Below, one piece after another: positions 24,767 to 33,317 of a DNA stretch of 64,000 nt (position 1 is the first letter of the stretch; each line of letters begins with the position of its first letter). Made by a program: the position numbers and the translations under genes. Under the pieces are notes generated by a model, which was not told where the DNA came from, ran no database searches, and saw only the letters and a program-made list of their open reading frames with translations. Origin of the DNA: Clostridium simiarum (GTDB lineage: Bacteria; Bacillota; Clostridia; Clostridiales; Clostridiaceae); NCBI RefSeq assembly GCF_018919175.1, contig NZ_JAHLQL010000007.1:1-64000 (forward strand), read 5' to 3'.

Positions 24767-25903
24767 CTATTTAAAATCATCCTTTACAGAGTAAAACCAT
24801 ATGCCCTTATAGTCTGTTTCTATCCACTTTTCGAAGTATTCTTTAGCATATTTTAAAGCATCTACATCTTCAAATTTTTCAGGATATAAATATTTAGCTA
24901 ATTGTAGTAATCCTATGGATCTTTTATTAGCCCCAAGCATATCTGTATGGAAAATATACATTTCTTTGTTTTTTCCTGCCTCTAATTTTGCTATAGTTTC
25001 ATTTTTCATTATGTTTTCCACAACTTCTTTGAATTTACCTGGATCAGTTTCATTATATCCACCAAGCCAAGTTCCATTAAGAGTAATTACCTGTGGATTT
25101 TTACTTATAACATACTCACTATCAACATTTATTGTAGTACTTTTCTTAGTTGGGTCCCACTCTAGTTCACCTGCTGCGTCCATTCCTCCTGCAAGTATAG
25201 TGGCATACCCTTCCCCTACACCAGGCTTTCCTCCTTGAGATTTACTTGGAAATATGTTAAAGGTATTTTTAGAATTTAATGCTCCTGAAGAAAGAGCCAT
25301 AACATTTTTTCTTTCATTATCTGGTATGCTCTTTACCCTTTCAGTTGTCAATTTTTCAAGATCATTTTTCCACTTTATGTACTCTTCTGCCCTATCAGCT
25401 TTATTAAATATTTTCCCTAATAATCTCATCTCTTCATCCATTTTTTCCGGTAGATAGTTATCTATTCTAACCACCTTTATGCCTACAGGTTCAAGCTTTT
25501 CTTCTAAAACTTCCGTATTTCTATTTGTGTGAGCAAAGACTATATCTGGCTTTAGACTTAACACTTCCTCTATATTTATCTTATCCACACCAAGATCAGG
25601 TAGCTCATTGAAACCTAGATAAGGATTATATTTAACAGTATTATCTCCAGTTGCAATTACCTTCTCTCCTACTCCTAATACCTTTAAAGCTTCAGAAGTT
25701 TGTCTATTTAAGGTTATTACTTTATTTACGGGTAAATTAATCTCTATGTCCTTTCCTGTGGAATCTTTTATAGATATCTTAGTTTCCTCTTTAGAATTAT
25801 TTCCCGCGGGTTTAGTTTCACCATTTTTGGCACATCCGTACAAAAAGGTTACTGACAATATAAATATTAAAAATAAGGATAAAAGTTTTTTACTTTTTTT
25901 CAT
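24767..25903 (-). CDS. btuF: Cobalamin-type ABC importer binding lipoprotein
   Basis: A 378-residue substrate-binding lipoprotein. From the chosen ATG (behind ATGGAGGGACTAGCT) the lipobox FLYGC puts the lipid-bearing cysteine at residue 24. The mature part is the periplasmic-binding-protein fold with one long linker helix: PVNKVITLNRQTSEALKVLG, VLSLKPDIVFAHT, and the mid-helix AEEYIKWKNDLEKL. It is longer than Gram-negative BtuF (~245 residues), like many clostridial corrinoid and iron binding proteins. It is the first gene of the operon, ~170 bp after the riboswitch terminator. Confidence 0.88.
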   Translation of the reverse strand: MKKSKKLLSLFLIFILSVTFLYGCAKNGETKPAGNNSKEETKISIKDSTGKDIEINLPVNKVITLNRQTSEALKVLGVGEKVIATGDNTVKYNPYLGFNELPDLGVDKINIEEVLSLKPDIVFAHTNRNTEVLEEKLEPVGIKVVRIDNYLPEKMDEEMRLLGKIFNKADRAEEYIKWKNDLEKLTTERVKSIPDNERKNVMALSSGALNSKNTFNIFPSKSQGGKPGVGEGYATILAGGMDAAGELEWDPTKKSTTINVDSEYVISKNPQVITLNGTWLGGYNETDPGKFKEVVENIMKNETIAKLEAGKNKEMYIFHTDMLGANKRSIGLLQLAKYLYPEKFEDVDALKYAKEYFEKWIETDYKGIWFYSVKDDFK

Positions 25904-26083
25904 AGCTAGTCCCTCCATTTTCTGTGGTTTTAGTAATAAAATTCATTGAATTTCTATGATTTTGATAATAATATGCATTAAATATAACCATTGCTTGTGA
26001 TAAATATCTTTAAATAGCTTAAACTTTAATGATTTTTTAATTTGCAATAAATTAAATAACTAGATTTATTACAAAACAAAAAA

Positions 26084-26109
26084 TCTTCCAACACAAAAAG
26101 TTTGGAAGA
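26084..26109 (-). terminator. Intrinsic terminator of the cobalamin riboswitch
   Basis: TCTTCCAA and TTGGAAGA form an 8-bp stem followed, on the minus strand, by TTTTTTGTTTT. It directly follows the riboswitch, so B12 probably acts by premature termination. Confidence 0.85.
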
Positions 26110-26164
26110 TACTAGCCATTTCTAATATTAATAAAAAGCATGATCTCCCCTCCCCTCGAAGGTT

Positions 26165-26345
26165 AATCGAAAAGTCTCTAGGCAGGTCTCCTGGCTCACG
26201 TTTCATCCTCCATCCTCCTTCCCAAAGATATATAATAATATCCTCAGTGGCAATAGAATTTCGTCCACGTATACAGTAGCGGGGCTGCAATGGCTTTTCA
26301 CCACTTTCCCTTTTAAGCTTTCAACAGAAAGCACCTAAAACTTAC
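26165..26345 (-). promoter_or_regulatory. Cobalamin (B12) riboswitch
   Basis: On the minus strand the aptamer shows the ordered B12-box landmarks: AGGTGC near 26335, AAAGGGAA, the conserved core GCCATTGCAGCCCCGCTACT, then GCCACTG, and at the 3' side the GTGAGCCAGGAGACCTGCC region near 26180-26200. These match the Rfam-type cobalamin aptamer in sequence and spacing. It precedes the btuFCD-like operon and a terminator. High B12 should lower expression. Confidence 0.93.
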
Positions 26346-26406
26346 AATATTTTCTTTTCCAATTTATTATATATTCAATTGAGAACAATAGCAATAGAAA
26401 ACTGGA

Positions 26407-26427
26407 CCCCCGGGGGTGTTATTTCCC
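26407..26427. repeat. Half copy of the CCCCCGGGGG palindrome
   Basis: CCCCCGGGGG is followed by TGTTATTTCCC, the same order as the right arm at 21725. It lies 60 bp upstream of the riboswitch region, beyond its 5' end. Confidence 0.8.
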
Positions 26428-26469
26428 AACTATGTATTAATTATTATAAGCTTATCTTTATATATAAAA

Positions 26470-26511
26470 AGATATAGGATAATAGTCATATCAAACTATC
26501 ATCCTATATCT
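26470..26511 (-). terminator. Terminator of the HAD phosphatase gene
   Basis: AGATATAGGAT and ATCCTATATCT form an 11-bp stem, extended by AATAGT/ACTAT, with TTTTTATATA following on the minus strand. It lies 90 bp past the stop codon. Confidence 0.8.
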
Positions 26512-26601
26512 ATACTAATATTTATATACTTTTAAATCTCTAATACTTTATTTTAAACTTTGATTACCTTTTACTATTTCCCAAAACCTAGCCACAGATT
26601 T

Positions 26602-27384
26602 TTATATTAACTCTTTTATTTTTTCTAAAACTCCGTTTTCTTTATTGCTTTTAGCTATAAATCTAGCGTGTTTTTTAACTCCTTCTGGGGCATTTTCCAT
26701 GGCATAACTATAATATCCTGCACTTAACATCTCTACATCATTGAAGTAATCTCCAAATATAGCAGTTTCTATTTCGTCTATATTAAATTTTTTTTGTATG
26801 AGCTTTACAGCTTCTCCTTTATTAGCATCTTTATTATATATGTCTAGCCACTCAAAGCTAGATACTGTAACCTTAAGCCTATCACTCCATTTAGGTGAAA
26901 GAATCTTGTTTATATTATCTTCTGAGCCTTTAAGGTCTAATATGGCAGTTTTTAATATATCATCCTCTACTTTATGCAAATCTTCCACCACTTTAAGTTC
27001 ATGGTAATATCTATGCATCTCTTTAAGTATATCTTCTCTATCTGTGGTTGTATAAGCAGATTTTTTACCACAAAGAACTAAATAAGCATCTTTTATAGGC
27101 TTAACATCTTCTATTATCTCACTTACATAGCTTTTATCAATAACATTAGCATAAAGCTCTTCGTCTTCATACATTACTATAGTTCCATTTTCTGCTATAT
27201 AAATTATATCATGATTAAGTTCTCTGAAAGAATACTTTAATTGATGATACTGCCTTCCACTTGCCACAGCAAATTTTATATCTTTATCTACCATATCTTG
27301 AAAAACCTTATAAAACTCTTTAGGCATTTCTCCATTTTCATCTAATAAAGTTCCATCCATATCTGTTGCTATAAGTTTTATCAT
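26602..27384 (-). CDS. Cof-type HAD-family phosphatase
   Basis: A 260-residue HAD hydrolase of subclass IIB (Cof/YbiV type). Motif I is ATDMDGTLLDE (nucleophile Asp8, acid Asp10). Motif II lies in FAVASGRQY, Lys in NKGEAVKLIQKK and motif IV in FGDYFNDVEMLSAG. The cap domain lies between residues ~85 and 185. Such enzymes dephosphorylate sugar phosphates, FMN or pyridoxal phosphate, and the substrate is not readable here. It is a single gene with AAGGAG 13 nt before the ATG and its own terminator. Confidence 0.93.
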   Translation of the reverse strand: MIKLIATDMDGTLLDENGEMPKEFYKVFQDMVDKDIKFAVASGRQYHQLKYSFRELNHDIIYIAENGTIVMYEDEELYANVIDKSYVSEIIEDVKPIKDAYLVLCGKKSAYTTTDREDILKEMHRYYHELKVVEDLHKVEDDILKTAILDLKGSEDNINKILSPKWSDRLKVTVSSFEWLDIYNKDANKGEAVKLIQKKFNIDEIETAIFGDYFNDVEMLSAGYYSYAMENAPEGVKKHARFIAKSNKENGVLEKIKELI

Positions 27385-27437
27385 ATATTTTATCCTACTC
27401 CTTTTAAGGTACCTTCAAATAAATAACTAGTAAGTAT

Positions 27438-27830
27438 TCTTTCCTTTTTTTACTATCCTCTCTAAGTAGAATTATCTAATAACCGTAATTTTATTGTAAT
27501 TCCTAAGTACAATCACTTATTAATAGAAGTTCTACTTTAATTCCTAGGTAGGATCAGTTATTCTCGGCTGTTCTACTTTAACTTCTAAGTAATATCATTT
27601 AATAACAGCGGTTCCATTTTAAATTCCAAGTAATGTCATCTAATAACAGCGGTTCCACTTTAAATTCTAAGTAATATCATTTAATAACAGCAGTTTTACT
27701 TTAATTCCCAAGTAACATCAGCTAATAGCAGCAGCTCTACTTTAATTCCCGAGTAACATCAGATAATAACAGACATTCTACTTTAACTCATAACTAAGAT
27801 AAGTTAATAGCAGTGGCTCTACCTAATAAT
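27438..27830. repeat. 41-bp minisatellite, about nine copies
   Basis: Units of 41 bp follow the pattern TAATAACAGCGGTTCCACTT, then TAAATTCTAAGTAATATCATT. The four central copies agree at most positions; outer copies drift. No unique spacers and no cas genes are present, so it is not CRISPR. It occupies most of the 585-bp gap between the HAD and P-type ATPase genes. An imperfect AGTAGAA/TTCTACT-type symmetry recurs in each unit. Confidence 0.88.
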
Positions 27831-27920
27831 TTTTAGGGATCTTTAACTAGTTATTTATTCTATAATACCTAATAATTTTTCTTCTATATATTAATGCAAA
27901 GTAATCTAAATTTTACTAAA

Positions 27921-27960
27921 ACATCTATGATATATTATAAATACAATATATCATAGATGT
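27921..27960. terminator. Terminator of the P-type ATPase gene
   Basis: ACATCTATGATATATT and AATATATCATAGATGT form a perfect 16-bp stem around an 8-nt loop, flanked by AAA and TTT. It lies 10 bp past the ATPase stop codon. Confidence 0.85.
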
Positions 27961-27969
27961 TTTAAAATT

Positions 27970-30387
27970 TTAATGGATTCTTTTGTTAAAATACTTATCT
28001 AAAGGTTTTTTCATTATAACTTTTGTAAATCTCATCATAAGTGGGGATAGCGCTATAAGACCTAATGCCATAGCTAAATAATAAAAATCCACAGCATATA
28101 TGATGAAGAATTTTCTTGAAATAGGAATTATAAAACTTAATATGAAAATTCCTATTATAGTTCCACTTAATAAGGCTTTAAATTTTGTATAGGGCATAGA
28201 AACCTTAATCAAAACTATTAAACTAATTCCGCCCATAACCATAAGTGTTAAGGTTCTTGCCTGCTCTATGGATAGATTATTATAATAAGCGGAAAGAAAT
28301 ATAATAATAGTACTTATGGCTATTACTATTCCATTAGGCACAGTTTCTTCTAAAAGCCTTTTTAGAAATCCTTCTTTTACGATATTCTCATTAGGTTCCA
28401 TAGCTAAAAAGAAAGAAGGTATTCCTATACCTACAGTTCCAATTAATGTAAGCTGTATAGGCATTATAGGATAAGGTAAAAGCAATAAGCAAAATACTAT
28501 AGACATTATAATTGAATATACCATCTTACTTAAATATAGGTTAGAAACCTTTTCTATATTATTAATGGTTCGTCTGCCCTCGGCTACCACATGGGGTAAA
28601 GCATTAAAATTAGACTCTAAAAGCACCAACTGCGCCACTGCCTTTGTAGCATCACTTCCTGAAGCCATTGCAATACCACAATCTGCTTCCTTTAAAGCTA
28701 ATACATCATTTACTCCATCTCCAGTCATAGCCACAGTTTTTCCATCTCTATGCAAGGCTTTAACTATAGCTTTCTTTTGATGAGGTGTGGTTCTCCCGAA
28801 TACTGTGGTTTCTCTTACTACTTTTAAAAGTTCCTCTTCATCTTCTGGTAGATATCTAGCATCCACATAGTTTTCAGCATTCTTTACCCCTGCTTTTTCA
28901 GCCACAGAAGAAACAGTTACAGCATTATCTCCTGAAATTATTTTTATATCCACCTTTTGTTTATTAAAATAGCCTAAAGTTTCTGCTGCATCTTTTCTTA
29001 TTATATCTTCAAATAAAACTAAAGCCACACCTTCCATATCCTTTGGTAATTCATCAGCTAATTCTCCACTGTTTATCTTAGCAAGAATTAAAACCCTTCT
29101 ACCTTTTTTAGCTTCAATTTCTATTTGATCTTTTAATCTATCATAAGAATCTCTTAATATAACCTCAGGAGCTCCTATTACCCATTTTTCTCCTGTAGAA
29201 AATTCAACTCCGCTCCACTTTCTAGCAGAATTAAAGGGAATAGTTTTCTTTACCTCTATAGCTTTATAAGATTCATATTTTTCCTTAATAGCTTTTAAGG
29301 TAGAGTTAGAGGTAGCAAAAGATTTTGATAGAGAACCTAAAATTTCTTCTATTTCCTCTAAATTATAACTGCTTAAAGGGATTATTTCCTCTAGCTTTAG
29401 TTTTGCTTCAGTTATAGTACCAGTTTTATCTAAACATAAAGTATCCACCCTAGCTAATATTTCTGTAGCAGGTAATTCCTGCACTAAGGTCTTCCATTTA
29501 GATAATCTAATTACAGACACCATAAAGGCTGCTGTTATAAGAAGTACAAGCCCCTCTGGAATCATTCCAACTATACCAGATATGGCACTTACAGAAGCCT
29601 GCCTCCAATCTTTACTTGTATTAATAATCTGTGTAACTATAAGTAAAATTCCAATGGGTATTATAAATTTTATAGTGAGCTTTAATATTTTATCAGTTAC
29701 CAGTTGAAGCTCAGATTTAGCAAGCTTAAACTTCTTTGCCTCTTTAGCAAGTTTTGCAGCATAAGTATCATCTCCTACCATTTTAGCCCTAACATAACCG
29801 CCTCCACCAAGAACTAAACTTCCAGCAAAAATCATATCTCCTTTTTCCTTTTTCATGGCATCAGATTCACCTGTAAGAAGAGATTCATCTAGTTCTATAT
29901 AATCTCCAGTTAAAAGTTCGGAATCAACCACTACCTGCTGTCCTTCTCCAAGAAAAATGATATCATCTACTACTACTTCATCTACATTAATTTCTTTTCT
30001 AATACCATTCCTAATAACTGTAACAGTAATGGCATTAAGAACAGATATCCTCTCCACTATCCTTTTAGCCCTCAGCTCCTGCACAATACCTACAAGAGAA
30101 TTTGTTATTATAACCCCTGCAAATAGACCATTTTTAGGAGAACCCGCCAAAAGAACCAATATTAATAATATTAAATTTATAGCATTAAACAGTGTAAATA
30201 CATTGCTTCTTATTATATCTTTAACTGACTTTGAAGTAGCATTTTTACTCTTATTAACCCTGCCTGACTTTACACGCTCTTTTACCTCTACATCACTTAA
30301 CCCTGAATATACTTCCTGCTTTCCAGTTGATTTTTGAGCTTTTTTCTTTAACCCTTTTCTAAGGGATAAAGCAGTATCATTAAGCAT
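27970..30387 (-). CDS. P-type cation-transporting ATPase
   Basis: An 805-residue E1-E2 pump. Counting from the chosen ATG (behind AGGAGAGGATAAA; an ATG 13 codons upstream lacks a site), it shows the actuator loop LTGES at about 171 and the metal-site helix GMIPEGL at about 274. The phosphorylated Asp is in DKTGT at ~320, and MTGDGVNDVLALKEADC holds the hinge. The PEGL motif is that of P2-type Ca2+/Mn2+ pumps, and there is no N-terminal heavy-metal domain. Related Firmicute proteins include a pneumococcal Ca2+ exporter. The ion is not certain. Single gene with its own terminator. Confidence 0.92.
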   Translation of the reverse strand: MLNDTALSLRKGLKKKAQKSTGKQEVYSGLSDVEVKERVKSGRVNKSKNATSKSVKDIIRSNVFTLFNAINLILLILVLLAGSPKNGLFAGVIITNSLVGIVQELRAKRIVERISVLNAITVTVIRNGIRKEINVDEVVVDDIIFLGEGQQVVVDSELLTGDYIELDESLLTGESDAMKKEKGDMIFAGSLVLGGGGYVRAKMVGDDTYAAKLAKEAKKFKLAKSELQLVTDKILKLTIKFIIPIGILLIVTQIINTSKDWRQASVSAISGIVGMIPEGLVLLITAAFMVSVIRLSKWKTLVQELPATEILARVDTLCLDKTGTITEAKLKLEEIIPLSSYNLEEIEEILGSLSKSFATSNSTLKAIKEKYESYKAIEVKKTIPFNSARKWSGVEFSTGEKWVIGAPEVILRDSYDRLKDQIEIEAKKGRRVLILAKINSGELADELPKDMEGVALVLFEDIIRKDAAETLGYFNKQKVDIKIISGDNAVTVSSVAEKAGVKNAENYVDARYLPEDEEELLKVVRETTVFGRTTPHQKKAIVKALHRDGKTVAMTGDGVNDVLALKEADCGIAMASGSDATKAVAQLVLLESNFNALPHVVAEGRRTINNIEKVSNLYLSKMVYSIIMSIVFCLLLLPYPIMPIQLTLIGTVGIGIPSFFLAMEPNENIVKEGFLKRLLEETVPNGIVIAISTIIIFLSAYYNNLSIEQARTLTLMVMGGISLIVLIKVSMPYTKFKALLSGTIIGIFILSFIIPISRKFFIIYAVDFYYLAMALGLIALSPLMMRFTKVIMKKPLDKYFNKRIH

Positions 30388-30644
30388 TTTATCCTCTCCT
30401 AACCTAAGTTCCTCTATAATACCCATCTAACTCCTTCTAAGCCATAATTAATCATTATTCTTTTCTAATATCCTTTTAAGTTTCATCAATAGGCTTATGT
30501 TACTACTATAACCTACATTAGAATTTTAAATTATCTTATAAAAAAACTGTAACAATGGAATTACGTCCTATCTCTAAACAGCTTTAAATATGTTTAAAAT
30601 TAAAATAAAACCCATACTGAAGATTTCTTTACGACATAGATCTT
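30388..30644. other. Upstream region of the P-type ATPase
   Basis: AT-rich DNA with no convincing gene. It should contain the ATPase promoter (minus strand) and abuts the tandem two-hairpin elements. Confidence 0.4.
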
Positions 30645-30905
30645 TTTATCCCATGAATACCCGCTCTAATATTCCCATCTTCTTCAAGGTGGTAATAAAG
30701 AAAAGCTTCATCCCTGAATAAGGATTTATAAGCTTTAGGGGGAGAAAAATTCCCTCTAAAGACAAGAATTCTATTTATCCCATGACTATCCACCCTACTA
30801 TTTCCATCTTCTTCAAAGTAGAAATAAAGAAAGGCTATGTCCCTGAATAAGTATTTCTAAGCTTTATTTATTGTAAAAACCTCTATAAAGGTAATAACTC
30901 TCTTT
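30645..30905 (+). repeat. Two-hairpin element, two tandem copies
   Basis: The copies start TTATCCCATGAATACCCGCT (30646) and TTATCCCATGACTATCCACC (30774), 128 bp apart. The first has GCTTTAGGGGGAGA / TTCCCTCTAAAG as its second hairpin; in the second copy this hairpin is decayed. Remaining DNA to 31342 shows no gene except a TTACAATCTTG / CTTACAATATTGTAAG symmetry near 31060-31093. Confidence 0.8.
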
Positions 30906-31342
30906 ATGTCAGAGATACCTTTATCACATATTCCCATAAAAGATAGCTTTCTCTCATGTAAAAAAATGTATTCTTCAAAAGTAAGTTCTACCTTAACCTC
31001 TAAACACCTCATATATATAAATTATATCTACTAAAAGTTTTCCTATCCATCTACCTAGATTACAATCTTGTTTTTTATCTTACAATATTGTAAGAGTTAA
31101 TGTTAATCATAAGGTTTAATTTTAGTTTTAGCGGATTGATATTTTTTATCCTATAAGCACATTACCTAATACTACATAAACCATCTAATTATCTACGGTA
31201 ATACCATATTATACTATCAACAGTGAAGGTAAAATCAAGGCTTATTAGAATATTTAAGAAAAACTTTAGATTTGATGTGTAATAAAAAAACAGACATATA
31301 ACCTCCATCATACGTCTGTTAAAACTTTATTTTATTCCATAA

Positions 31343-31807
31343 TTAAATGAAAAACATATAATCTCCATCTTCCTTTTGCTTTTCATATTGATTTACCAAT
31401 TCATATAATGTGATCTCCTTTAATCTGGTTTCAATCACATTGTCAAGGGGTTTAAAAACAGATATCTGCATGGTAGATTCTAGTTGTGGTAGTTTACTTT
31501 GAACAGTTTCTTCTGCTTTCTCAAATAAAGAAGTTTCAATAGCTGACAAAACATCAAATACTGTTACATATTTAGGCATTTTGGCCAACCTGTATCCTCC
31601 TTGTGCACCCTTAATAGAAGTAACTACTTCTGCTCTTTTTAACAAAGAAAATGTCTGTTCTAAATAAATTTTTGATATGCCAAGTGATTCTGATATTTTT
31701 GAAATTGTAATATATTCTCCATTGTCATGAAGTTGTGCCATATAAATCACTGCTGCCAAACCATAACGACCCTTTGCTGATACTCTCACTATACTCACCC
31801 ATTTCAT
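31343..31807 (-). CDS. Rrf2-family regulator, CymR-like (no cysteines)
   Basis: A 154-residue Rrf2 winged-helix regulator. The N-terminus has SAKGRYGLAAVIYMAQLH, the helix-turn-helix is ISKISESLGISKIYLEQTF, and the wing is SIKGAQGGYRLAK. There is no cysteine anywhere, so it cannot hold the Fe-S cluster of IscR or NsrR. This fits the CymR/YwnA branch, which often senses cysteine metabolism through a partner. The ATG at 31807 is used; a GTG six codons later also has a GGGTGAG site. It diverges from an amino-acid ABC operon and sits beside large operators, so it very likely represses that operon and itself. Confidence 0.9.
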   Translation of the reverse strand: MKWVSIVRVSAKGRYGLAAVIYMAQLHDNGEYITISKISESLGISKIYLEQTFSLLKRAEVVTSIKGAQGGYRLAKMPKYVTVFDVLSAIETSLFEKAEETVQSKLPQLESTMQISVFKPLDNVIETRLKEITLYELVNQYEKQKEDGDYMFFI

Positions 31808-31813
31808 AGTTCT

Positions 31814-31850
31814 TTAATATTATTTATATGTTACATATAAATAATATTAA
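31814..31850. promoter_or_regulatory. 17-bp-arm palindrome at the Rrf2 gene start
   Basis: TTAATATTATTTATATG and CATATAAATAATATTAA are perfect inverted arms around TTA. The palindrome begins 7 bp upstream of the Rrf2 start codon. It could be an operator or an mRNA leader hairpin that hides the ribosome binding site. Confidence 0.65.
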
Positions 31851-31856
31851 AGTCAA

Positions 31857-31880
31857 TATCATACTAAACATATATGTATT
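31857..31880 (+). promoter_or_regulatory. Operator repeat, upstream copy
   Basis: ATCATACTAAACATATATGT, continuing ATTG, is repeated exactly at 31935. Each copy contains the dyad ATAC...GTAT and the palindrome ACATATATGT, resembling Rrf2/CymR-type half sites. Confidence 0.65.
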
Positions 31881-31902
31881 GAAAATAGTTTTTGAAAATC
31901 TA

Positions 31903-31931
31903 TTGACTTTTTACTTATACGGAGCTACAAT
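31903..31931 (+). promoter_or_regulatory. Promoter of the amino-acid ABC operon
   Basis: TTGACT (31903-31908) and TACAAT (31926-31931) are separated by 17 bp, close to the sigma-A consensus. The start site would be near 31938, inside the second operator copy. Confidence 0.75.
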
Positions 31932-31934
31932 CTA

Positions 31935-31958
31935 TATCATACTAAACATATATGTATT
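31935..31958 (+). promoter_or_regulatory. Operator repeat, downstream copy
   Basis: The second exact copy of the 24-bp repeat overlaps the predicted transcription start. The two copies flank the promoter at 78-bp spacing, suited to roadblock or looping repression. Confidence 0.65.
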
Positions 31959-31987
31959 GTATATTTTAACGTTAGGAGCTAAGTTAT

Positions 31988-32647
31988 ATGGATATTAACT
32001 TTATTTTAAAAAACATCCCTCTTTACATAAAAGCTACAAAGCTTACTCTTACTCTAGCTTTTTGGGGCGTTTTACTATCAGTTTTCATAGGATTTATCTG
32101 TAGCTTAATCATTTATTATAGAGTAAAAATTTTAAGGCATATTGTTAGTTTTTATATTGAACTTTCACGAAATACCCCTCTTTTAATTCAACTGTTTTTC
32201 CTTTATTATGGGTTGCCTAAGATGGGTATAAAGCTAGAATCCTACACCTGTGCCATAATTAGTCTTGCCTTTCTTGGTGGAAGTTATATGGCTGAGGCAT
32301 TTCGTAGTGGATTTGAAGCAGTAAGCAAAATTCAAATTGAATCTGGTCTTAGTATTGGACTTACAAAGATACAACTGATTCGATATGTAATATTGCCACA
32401 AGCCTTTTCAGTTGCAGTGCCTGCCCTAGGTGCTAATGCAATTTTTATATTAAAAGAAACATCAATTGTCAGTGCCATTGCCCTTGCTGATTTAATGTTT
32501 GTAGCTAAGGATTTAATTGGAATGTATTATAAAACAACGGAAGCCCTAGTTATGCTTGTAGGAGCTTATCTTATTATTTTATTACCATTATCATTCCTAC
32601 TTACATTAATTGAAAGGAGGGTCCGTTATGCAGAACTTGGGAATTAA
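31988..32647 (+). CDS. Polar amino-acid ABC transporter permease 1
   Basis: A 219-residue HisM/GlnP-type permease. The family start is visible (IKATKLTLTLAFWGVLLSVFIG), with five helices and the ATPase coupling motif EAVSKIQIESGLSIGLTKIQ. It pairs with the next permease, which begins 20 bp before its stop, to form the membrane channel. The ATG is preceded by GTTAGGAGCTAAGTTAT. With the cysteine-free Rrf2 regulator next door, cystine, cysteine or another sulfur amino acid is the most likely substrate. Confidence 0.9.
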   Translation: MDINFILKNIPLYIKATKLTLTLAFWGVLLSVFIGFICSLIIYYRVKILRHIVSFYIELSRNTPLLIQLFFLYYGLPKMGIKLESYTCAIISLAFLGGSYMAEAFRSGFEAVSKIQIESGLSIGLTKIQLIRYVILPQAFSVAVPALGANAIFILKETSIVSAIALADLMFVAKDLIGMYYKTTEALVMLVGAYLIILLPLSFLLTLIERRVRYAELGN

Positions 32648-33305
32648 TATACTTTTTGAAGGAAATAATTTATCTAGACTTTTTTCTGGACTATGGGTAA
32701 CTGCACGAATTGCACTTATTTCTATTACTATTTCTTGTATACTGGGTATTATTTTTGGAATTATTATGACCTCTAATAATAAACTCATAAGAGTCCTATC
32801 TAGAGTTTATCTGGAAGCTGTAAGAATTATTCCTATACTAGTATGGCTATTTATTTTCTACTTTGGACTTACTAAAGTATTGAACATTCACTTAGCTGGT
32901 GAACTTGTTTCTATAATCGTGTTCACCCTATGGGGCACAGCGGAAATGGGTGATATTGTAAGAGGTGCTATTACCTCTCTTCCAAAGCATCAAAAGGAAA
33001 GTGGTAAATCTATCGGTCTTACCGATAATCAAATTTACTTTTATATTATTATCCCTCAAGCATTACGTCGACTAATCCCTACAGCTATCAATCTTGCTAC
33101 TCGTATGATAAAGACTACATCTTTAGTGGTACTTATCGGAGTTGTTGAGGTACTGAAAGTTGGTCAACAGATAATAGAAGCATCAATTATTAAGAATCCA
33201 TCTGCTTCCTTTTGGATTTATGGATTTATATTTTTTCTGTATTTTATAATCTGTTATCCTATATCCCTTTTCTCAAAAACACTAGAAAAAAAGTGGCAAA
33301 ACTAA
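32628..33305 (+). CDS. Polar amino-acid ABC transporter permease 2
   Basis: A 225-residue partner permease. It begins at the ATG behind AAAGGAGGGTCCGTT, inside the end of the first permease gene, so translation is coupled. The N-terminal topology helix (LFSGLWVTARIALISITISC) and the coupling loop ITSLPKHQKESGKSIGLTDN are typical. Five helices are expected. The two permeases share only moderate similarity, which suggests a heterodimeric channel like TcyL/TcyM. Confidence 0.9.
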   Translation: MQNLGINILFEGNNLSRLFSGLWVTARIALISITISCILGIIFGIIMTSNNKLIRVLSRVYLEAVRIIPILVWLFIFYFGLTKVLNIHLAGELVSIIVFTLWGTAEMGDIVRGAITSLPKHQKESGKSIGLTDNQIYFYIIIPQALRRLIPTAINLATRMIKTTSLVVLIGVVEVLKVGQQIIEASIIKNPSASFWIYGFIFFLYFIICYPISLFSKTLEKKWQN

Positions 33306-33317
33306 GGAGGTGGTGTT

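Noticed and set aside
26069..26290. Open frame over the riboswitch on the minus strand
   Set aside because: It overlaps the cobalamin aptamer and terminator; the conservation there is structural, not coding.
27438..27830. Possible CRISPR array
   Set aside because: Units abut with no unique spacers, copies are degenerate, and no cas genes are present.
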